From Raphanus sativus (taxonomy: Eukaryota > Streptophyta > Magnoliopsida > Brassicales > Brassicaceae), in NCBI RefSeq assembly GCF_000801105.2, contig NC_079515.1:38697920-38761919 (forward strand): a DNA stretch of 64,000 bases. Direction: 5' to 3'. Shown here in pieces: positions 55,905 through 64,000 of this stretch. Numbering within the stretch: the stretch's first letter is position 1; each line of letters begins with the position of its first letter. The notes beneath the pieces are model-generated. The model did no database searches, was not told the origin of the DNA, and saw only the letters and a program-made list of their open reading frames with translations. Position numbers and translations under genes: made by a program.

Positions 55905-57896
55905 GCTTTTTTGATTTTGTATGAGAACACATTTTGTTTTTTTTTATAATGAAGTTGAGACTGTTTCAGTTCGTTTTGACTATGTTTACGTACTCGTTTT
56001 ATCCAGGGTTTGATTTACTATCGTATTCTCCTTAAAGAAAATTGCATTTCTTGATTTGGTTCAGCTTGTTTAGTAGCTCATATTGATTCGATCTAGTTCT
56101 TATTCAACTAATGCCTGTTTAGTTTCTACGTTTTGCTTGCATGATAGTAATGGGTCTTTAACTCTGAAACTCCATCTTGTTCTTTTAGTTGTTGATGTAT
56201 ATCTCCTAGGGGCTTAACGTGGCCGTAGTTAATCGATCATTGGAACAGTTTGAAATCCTCTATTGTTTGTTTTGTGAATGGAACTGTGTGAATACCAAAG
56301 TTTAAACCTTAATTTACGTTTCAGTGAATTGAAAATATTCTGAATGCTGTAGAAGTTAGACATCGTCTAATGTCTCGGTTTGCTTAATTAGTGAAAATGA
56401 TCTGAATAATTTGTTTGGGTTAACCATTTTCTCAAAACGTCAGAATTTGTTGAAAACCTCATTAGTTAATTAGGGATTATGTAATGATTAAAATTTGTAA
56501 CTGTTGTAATAGAAAACAAAGTTATGATTTGTAATGATTATGACAAAAGCACCCCTTCGTGTCGCGGTTTCGATACCTTGTCTCCCCCTTTTTGTTGAAC
56601 GTTGGATGGATATAGGGTTGGGCGTTCGGATACCCATTCGGGTTTCGGTTCAGTCCATTCGGGTTTCGGGTTTTCAGGGTCAAAGATTTCAGCCCCATTC
56701 GGATATTTCTAAATTTCGGTTCGGATATTTGCGGGTTCGGTTCGGGTTCGGATAACTCATTTAAAATGTTTTTAAATTTTCAAAATTCATTATATACTTT
56801 AAATTTTCAAAATCTATAAGAAAGATAATATATTACATATAAATTTTCATAACATATATTATGTCAAAATACCTTAAGTTAACATATAAATTAGTTTTCT
56901 TTGAATATTTGGATAAAGAATCAATAGATATTTAACTATTTTGGTGTTTTCAGTATACTTTAGCTATTTTAAACATTTACTTTTGACTATTTGCATATAT
57001 TTTCCGAGTATTTTGGAAAACTTAAAGGTATCTTATATATTTTTAATATTTTTAATATACATTATATATAAAAATAATGTACATATTTAAGTATATAAAT
57101 TTATTTCGGATACACTCGGGTACCCAAAATATTTCGGTTCGGATTGGGTTCGGTTTCGGTTCTTTAAATACCGAAATTTTGAACCCGTTCAGATATTTAA
57201 TCAATTTCGGTTCGGGTTCAGTGCTACTTTTTCGGATCGGGTTCGGTTTGGTTTTTCGGGTTCGGATTTTTTGCCCAGCCCTAGATCTACTCATCTACCC
57301 AACAACCTAAAGCCACGTGTGTATTTACTTGACCACATAGTCAACACACCTGAGAGAGCCATTAATCTCACAGACTGAACTACCAAATATCCCACCTGCC
57401 GATTTTTGATTGGACTTAACGCGTTTTAGTACAGACAAAACATTTCCGCTTGTTATTTCTTCTACGTCACAGGCTGTCATGAGAGCGAGCTGAGTCGAGC
57501 GCGTAGTGGATTTTGTGTGAATAACCAAGGTTCTTGAGGGTATTAATGGAATATTGACTATAACTTATGAAGCATTGTAGTATTTTCCACTGCTTTTTAA
57601 TTTCTTTTTCTTTCTTCTTCTCTCCTTTATAGCGTTTCGAAGATTAGAGAAAGCTTTAGCAGAAGAAGAAGAAGAAGAAGAAAAAAGCTAGAGAGAGAGA
57701 GAGAGAGGAGAGAGATGTCTATTTTATTTTGATTCTCCGTATGGTAAATTCCAATTCGATTTCGTTCCCTTAGAGAGCTGAATCTCCCGCCTTTTATCGC
57801 TAGCGTCTAGTTCTGCTGCTCCAAAGCCCTAATTTTTGCTTCGGTATCTTCACTTTTCTCAGCTCGATTTGGTATTTGGAGGTGGAGAAGTCAGTC
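55905..57896. other. Intergenic region, eL29 to SMEK1
   Basis: eL29 3' UTR, unassigned DNA to 56600, a hAT-like repeat (56613-57283), then the SMEK1 promoter and leader with GAA and GA runs at 57660-57713. No further gene seen. Confidence 0.6.
56613..57283. mobile_element. hAT-like element with GGTTCGG-rich ends
   Basis: Ends TAGGGTTGGGCGTTCGGAT and (complement of right end) TAGGGCTGGGCAAAAAATCC form inverted termini. Both subterminal regions are rich in TTCGGGTTCGG units in opposite sense, around an AT-rich centre. No convincing target duplication found. Non-coding, about 670 bp. Confidence 0.5.
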
Positions 57897-60800
57897 ATGG
57901 GCGCCCCTGAAAAGTCGCAATCTAATTCCAATTCTATTCAGGTGTGTGTGTGTGTGTGTCTCGTTCTCGTTCTCGCTTTGGTTACTTGAAAGTCAATTGA
58001 TTGGGAGGTTGTGTGTTGTGTTGTCTGATGTGATTTTTGTTGAATTGAGAGGGAGGAAGGAACAGCTTTTCTTACTTTTTTTTTTGTATCAATTGTTATA
58101 GAGAGTGAAGGTTTATCATTTGAATGAAGATGGTAAATGGGATGATCGAGGGACTGGGCATGTAAGCATCGACCATGTGGAGGTCTGTTTTGTGGTTCTA
58201 TATAACTTAAACTTTCACAACTTGTTGGTAAATGGAAATGCTATATGATGCAGCGTTCCGAAGAGCTCAGTCTCTGTGTAATCGATGAAGAAGATAAGGA
58301 AATGTTACTTGTGCATCCCATTAACCCTGAGGATATTTACAGGAAGCAAGAAGGTAGGCTTTTGTCCGTCTCGGTTTTTATTAGCTTTGATAGATATCTT
58401 TGGTGTGTATGTGTGGATAAGTGGTGTTTTTTTTTTCTCAATGTACAGACACAATAATCTCATGGAGAGACCCAGAGCGTTCAACAGAAATGGCTTTGAG
58501 TTTTCAAGAGACTGCTGGGTGCTCTTATGTATGGTTAGTGAATAAATTCCTCCTATTATCCCCTTCATTCTTATATGTGTCAGTACTCTTGACTGCAATT
58601 ATGGTGTTTGTAATACTCAGGGATCAAATCTGCGCTACGCAACGAAATTTGCATTTCAGCTCTCTGAACAGTAAGAATTTTCTTCTGGAGTATTTATATT
58701 AATTGATCGTTGTTAATCGTGACTTGTTTTTTTTTTTAAGCATATGCTTATTCAATTCATTAGGTTCTGTGTCATGGAAATGAATTTAAATAGTGTTTCA
58801 AACTTTTGAAGTAGCAATGCATGGTTCGTAGCTAGTTTTCTTGAGCCACCTTTTAACATCAGAATATTTGATCGGAACTTCTCTTCTTACTAATCTTGAT
58901 ATCTTCTTATATGTAGTATATGCTTATTCTACTCGACTCTATGTTGATTTGATTTGAAGTCTGTTAAAGTAACTTGAGGGTTTTACTAGGTACCCAAGTT
59001 ATCAGATATTGTAAGTCATATCAGAGCCTCTTTGGCATTTGTATTTCAGATTAACTGATAGCAGACAGTTTTTGATGTACTTTCATGATGATTGGATTGT
59101 TTGATCGTTTTCCAAGGGTACAGTCTTCATCTTGCAAGTTGTATAGATTTTACTTTTGATTATGTAATCTTCTGTGATTGAGCAGGTGAAACATTTCACA
59201 GCCTGAATAGTGAGTTGAGGGAGCTTCCTGCTGTAGAGCTTACTACACTTCCCCTAATACTGAAGGTTATAAGATTCTTCTGGCCCTATGTTTTATTGAT
59301 GTCTCGTGTTTGGTGATTCCTGGGTTTTCCTAAATATCTTTCCACCTAGCTTGCAGATTGTTACAGAGTGTGGCATGACAGATCAGATGCGTCTAACTGA
59401 ACTTGTATTAAAGGATGTAAGTTACTAAGTTATCTTGTCCTTGCCTGTTCAGTTTAGTCTGAATTCTGAGCTTGCACTCCCTCGGGGAAATCTTATTGCA
59501 CGCTTAAGTTTTTCTTTTATTCTGTCTGTGGTATTATATTTTTTATGTTTACAAGTTACAACCGCTAGCAATAAGCCAATAACATGTCCGTTGATATAGC
59601 TGAGCCCTAAATTGTTTTATTTTCGTCTTTAAGTTACTCAAAGTTTGTCATTTCACTGCCAGCTCTTCAATTTGTACTAATTGTAATAGTTTATCTCCTA
59701 AAGCTACCTTTTCCCGTGGTGCAGAATGATTTCTTCCGGAATCTGATGGGTGTGTTTAAAATATGCGAGGAATTGGAAAATGTTGATGGCCTTCACATGA
59801 TATTCAATATTGTCAAGGGAATCAGTTAGTATTCACATCATATCATTGTCGTGTCTTCCATCCACATTTTATAACCTTTTCTCTTGATGTCCAGCATCTT
59901 ATGTCTTTATATGCAGTTTTGCTCAATAATTCTCAGATCTTGGAGAAAATATTTGGAGATGAGCTGATCATGGAAATAATCGGATGCCTTGAGTGTAAGT
60001 TTTACTTTGATGTCACTAGCTAAAACTAAAGGATCCCTTAGTTCTCTAGCTGTTGGATATGTAGGATAGGATTTATAGATATTTACACTTTTGAGGAATC
60101 TTATTGTGGTTCATATCTTTAGTCATACATGGACACCGATAGCTTATGTCTCTTGATCATTAGGTGGATAGTTTCTTCCTGAATCGAATAGACTTGATTA
60201 TTAGGTTGGATAGTATGCGACAACAAGTATTATAGCCAATGTGCTGCTTTCTCTTTTCTTGGCCGTTGCCTCATATTTAGCAATGTTTGACGCTGCATGT
60301 TGATTTCCTGATAGATGATCCCGGTGTTCCTCACTCTCAGCATCACCGGAATTTTCTGAAGGAGCATGTCGTTTTCAAGGAGGTAATACAATGTTCCCTC
60401 AGTTACTGATTTCATGTAGTTCAGGACCACAAACGTAGACTGGAGTTAGAGGAATATTAGAAACGCTTTCTTTTTACAAGAACAGAATATGCCTACCAAA
60501 AATATTAGATATACTCTGTTCGTTTCATCACCGCTGCGTCCAGCGTCCAGCGTCAGATAATTACGCCTTTTATCACGGCAACACACAAACGAAACGGACG
60601 CTGGTGAAGGATCATCGGTTTGTTTCCCAGTCGCTGCGGCAATTAACAACAACGAAACCGACGCGGAAAATTTCAGCGGCACTAGCGTCTCCTTTTTTAT
60701 GTCTCCAGCAATCAATCTGCGGCAATTAACTTTCGATTTTGTTTATTTTTTGTCTCCGTTGCCCTACTTTTTTGAACGCTGCCGCTGAAAACAGCGATGA

Positions 60801-63800
60801 CGAAACGAACAAGGCTATAGTTTCTGTTTTTGTAAGAAAAGAGTTTGCGCACTATAGATACTTTGCTTTCGTTGACATTTAGAGCAATATGGAGTCTTTA
60901 GCATAGCTCTATATTTTTGCAGGCTATACCAATCAAAGATCCATTAGTCCTGTCAAAAATTCACCGAACGTACAGAATTGGCTACTTGAAGGTTGGATCC
61001 CATCATTTTTGTCCAGCTTTTATGCTTCTTCTCTACGGTATTAGGTTTCTTACCTATTGTCACTTTTTTGCAGGATGTTGTCTTGGCCAGGGTATTAGAT
61101 GATGCTATTGTTGCAAACTTGAATTCAGTTATCCATGCCAACAATGCCATCGTAAGTTATCCATGGAAATGCTATCAAATATATGGCATTGAAATAATGC
61201 ATTCCAGATTTTTGTTTAACTGAGTGCATCTTCTCCAGGTTGTTTCATTGCTGAAGGATGATAGCACTTTTATTCAAGAATTATTTGCAAGGTTTAGGTC
61301 ACCTTCTACATCTATGGAATCCAAGAAAAATTTGGTATTTCCTGCCTTCAAGAGGCATTTGTTCTTTTCTTTTATGCCCTAATTGCTTTGGATTCGGGAA
61401 TACATCACCGTTAAAAAAATTGCTTTTTAGTTGAGTTAGTCCTACTGATATGCTTCATTCTCCTTAAAATAGGTATATTTCTTGCACGAATTTTGTAGTT
61501 TAAGCAAGAGCCTCCAAGTGGTGCAGCAGCTGCGGTTTTTTAGGTATGTACTCACCCAGAAACCAAATTCCTTCTCTGTATTAAGTTCTTCTTTAAGAAT
61601 CTTTTAGGGATCTGTTTCTGTTGAACAAAAAAAAAGGGATCTGTTTCTCAGTTGCCGTGTCAATGATTTTTCAGGGACCTTATTAATGAAGGAATTTTTC
61701 ATGTCATAGAGGAAGTATTGCAGATTCCAGACAAAAAACTCGTACTAACTGGGTATACGATTAATTAAGCCTGATTTCTCATTCTGGTTACTTTGTTTCT
61801 TTTTTTCTAGTGCATGTAAGAACTTTCAGTGGTCATTTACAAGCTGCATACTGAACTTTCAGTATTTACAAGCTGCATACTCAAGGTAATATTGTTGTGG
61901 ACGCAGGACAGATATCCTGATTCTTTTCTTGAATCAAGACCCCAGCCTTTTACGTTCTTATGTTGTTCGCACAGAAGGAACCCCCCTTCTCGGTCTCCTG
62001 GTAATTTTCTGTAAGCCTTTGCCTTGTTTCGTCAGCTGAAAGTTTTTTTTTTTTTGCTTTCTTTTTTTTGTATGTTATAGATTTATGTTATAGTTGTCTC
62101 TCTTGTTTATGTAACAGGTGAAGGGAATGATGGAAGACTTTGGTGATAAGATGCATTGCCAATTTCTAGAAATTATTCGAACATTACTGGATACAAATGC
62201 ATTGTCTGGTGGAGCTCAGGTGTATCCTTCTTTCCTTTCAAACTCTGATAATTAGAAACGGTGGCCTTGTTTTTATACTGCTTTGGAATCCATTTATAGT
62301 TAAGCTTGCTTAGAAAAGCTTCGAGTTCGTCAGTATCTTGCATGTCCTTGAATCAGCTGAATATACAATGAAGTTCTTTCTTAAATTTTTGTTTTTACTA
62401 TTTACGCTGTATTCAGTGTTTTCAAAGCTATCTGCTAGAATTTTTAAAGCCCTGAATCTTGGTGTTACCCTACCCATGTTTATCTTCTAATCTGGTAGAT
62501 CGACATCCTGATTTCTGTTATTAATTAACCTCTCCCATTTTGGCAGAGATCATCTATCTTGGATATTTTCTACGAGAAACATCTACCTGAGATAGTGGAT
62601 GTTATTACTTCCTCATGTTCTGAGAAGTCAGGCAACACATCTGAAGATCAAGCGAGAAGGATTCGCACAAAGCCTGAAGTCCTACTGAACATATGTGAAC
62701 TGTTGTGCTTTTGCATCATGCAAGATTCGTCCAGAACAAAGTAATCATGTTGATGCTTGTTTTTTCAATTTTCTGTTTGATTCTCATGCTCGAACCCATT
62801 CGATAATATTTGTTGTGCAATTTCATCTTCTCTACAGATGCAGTTTTTTCCAAAACAACGTCACTGAAAAGATCTTGCATCTCACACGAAGAAAGGAAAA
62901 ACACCTAGTGGTTGCTGCTATAAGATTTGTCCGCACTCTCCTATCCGTGCATGTGAGTAGATTTGTTTGAGCCTGAAACGATATGCAATTGGTCATCCGA
63001 AAATAGTTCCTGAATGCTCCCAGTAACGGAAGAGTTTAATCATGTTAGTATAGCCAATCATACTTTCTGCGAAATAGTTAGATAAACTTATCATATGCTT
63101 GTGGCAACTGACCTTTTCTTTTCCACTGACACCACCTTTGATATTCCATCATGACTACATAAAATCTCATCAGATGACTTACTTTCTGAATATATATTTC
63201 TACTGCAGGATGACTTTGTCCAAAATTACGTTGTTAAGAACAACACGCTGAAACCGGTTATGGATGTCTTCATTGCCAATGGGAACCGGTACAATTTGTT
63301 GAACTCTGCAGTGTTGGATCTACTTGAGCACATACGCAAGGTTCTTTTTTCATCTTTTCCCCCTTTTTTGTATCTAGTTATAGATGGTAGCATATTTAGT
63401 GATCATTTTTTATGTGTAGGGAAATGCGACTCTGTTGCTCAAATACATAGTTGATACGTTCTGGGACCAGTTGGCTCCGTTTCAGTGCTTGACCTCCATC
63501 CAGGCTTTTAAGATCAAGTATGAACAGGTGTTGCTTCTGGATCTTGATTTTTTCACTTAAAATTTGGATGTATCATTATTTAAACAATGTGTCTTTAGTG
63601 CTTAGAAAGTGCCGTACCGAGAAGCACTGCTGATGAGGTTGATCCGAGAAGAAGAGTTGAGGAGCGTGCATTGGATAAAGAGGAGGAAGATTATTTCAAG
63701 GAAGACAGGTTTATCTCTGTGCGTTAAAACAATGTGTATTTTTTTTTCTGCTTCAGCGTGTCTCACACATTTTAGTACTGACAGCGATGAAGAAGATTCT

Positions 63801-64000
63801 GCATCTGCTTCTAATACAAAAAAGGAAAAACCTGCTTCCAATACACAGAAAGAACAACCAAAGCCTCATCTTTCAAATGGAGTGGCTGCAAGCTCTACTT
63901 GTTCCAGGTATAGTAGTTTAGTTCCACAATGGAAATTATATGAAAGATTTTTTGTCTGATGTGTTTGTTTGCGCTTCTATCAATTATACAGCCCGAGGTC
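57897..64000 (+). CDS. SMEK1: PP4 phosphatase regulatory subunit 3 (SMEK1/PP4R3A), 3' end outside window
   Basis: Twenty-four exons are visible: 57897-57941, 58102-58182, 58254-58353, 58449-58533, 58621-58670, 59186-59265, 59357-59416, 59725-59824, 59917-59994, 60315-60382, 60923-60991, 61074-61151, 61239-61334, 61473-61543, 61675-61752, 61907-62000, 62118-62219, 62547-62740, 62838-62952, 63209-63340, 63420-63527, 63599-63708, 63785-63907, 63992-64000. All are GT-AG and in phase (about 708 codons). The N-terminal PH/EVH1-like (RanBD fold) domain reads [20 protein letters not shown]; the SMK-1 region and armadillo-type helices follow. An acidic, low-complexity part begins at [11 protein letters not shown]. 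It matches AT3G06670. It targets PP4 catalytic subunit to substrates, including microRNA-processing factors in plants. Intron 10 holds a MITE. Confidence 0.93.
60516..60813. mobile_element. GC-rich MITE in SMEK1 intron 10
   Basis: Inverted ends CTGTTCGTTTCATCACCGCTG (left) and CTTGTTCGTTTCGTCATCGC (complement of right). The interior contains GCTGCGTCCAGCG and GTCGCTGCGGCAATTA motifs and is clearly more GC-rich than the intron around it. Probably hAT-derived; no target duplication could be fixed. Confidence 0.55.

Noticed and set aside
57052..57310. Small proteins over the GGTTCGG repeat
   Set aside because: Frames follow the TTCGGG repeats of a hAT-like element; no gene features.

Overview
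The window is plant nuclear DNA from the Brassicaceae, most likely tribe Brassiceae (Brassica, Raphanus or Sinapis type). Its genes have many short introns. Each multi-exon model below was built by hand, and every junction was checked for GT-AG (or a named exception) and for reading phase. The gene order matches the Arabidopsis thaliana chromosome 3 block around AT3G06868 down to AT3G06670. Locus numbers and family assignments come from memory of that genome, not from a search.

Layout, left to right. (1) 23-17217: a serine-rich unknown protein (AT3G06868-like), peroxisomal MFP2, mitochondrial branched-chain dehydrogenase E2 (BCE2), a pectin methylesterase, the organellar RNA-editing factor MORF3 and a small glycine-rich protein. 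(2) 18153-21752: a composite transposon insertion holding a 27-bp minisatellite rich in E2F-type sites and a nested Helitron. (3) 23008-32351: a DnaJ protein, a pectin-lyase-fold (GH28-like) protein and a Di19 zinc-finger protein with a U12 AT-AC intron, plus a Helitron carrying a nested Stowaway MITE. (4) 32682-41388: a transposon-rich stretch with a 1.25-kb hairpin Mutator-like element, a Mutator-like MITE filled with telomere-like repeats, and a 3.3-kb Helitron carrying an RPA-like fragment. (5) 41787-55005: a proline-rich cell-wall type protein, then two TIR-NBS-LRR immune receptor genes head to head. The DNA between them holds wrecks of a thioredoxin z gene and a BTB/POZ gene. (6) 55623-64000: ribosomal protein eL29 and the PP4 regulatory subunit SMEK1, cut by the right edge.

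Several Arabidopsis genes expected in the block (IBR3, BRCC36-like, GATA15, importin alpha) are not seen, and TRXz survives only as a pseudogene. This is what gene loss after the Brassiceae genome triplication would give. MFP2 (peroxisomal beta-oxidation) and BCE2 (mitochondrial branched-chain amino-acid breakdown) are divergently transcribed from one intergenic region. The BCE2-proximal part of it contains a duplicated segment with two copies of an ACGT bZIP-type motif. The TNL pair is absent from the Arabidopsis interval as I remember it, so it was probably inserted or expanded here.
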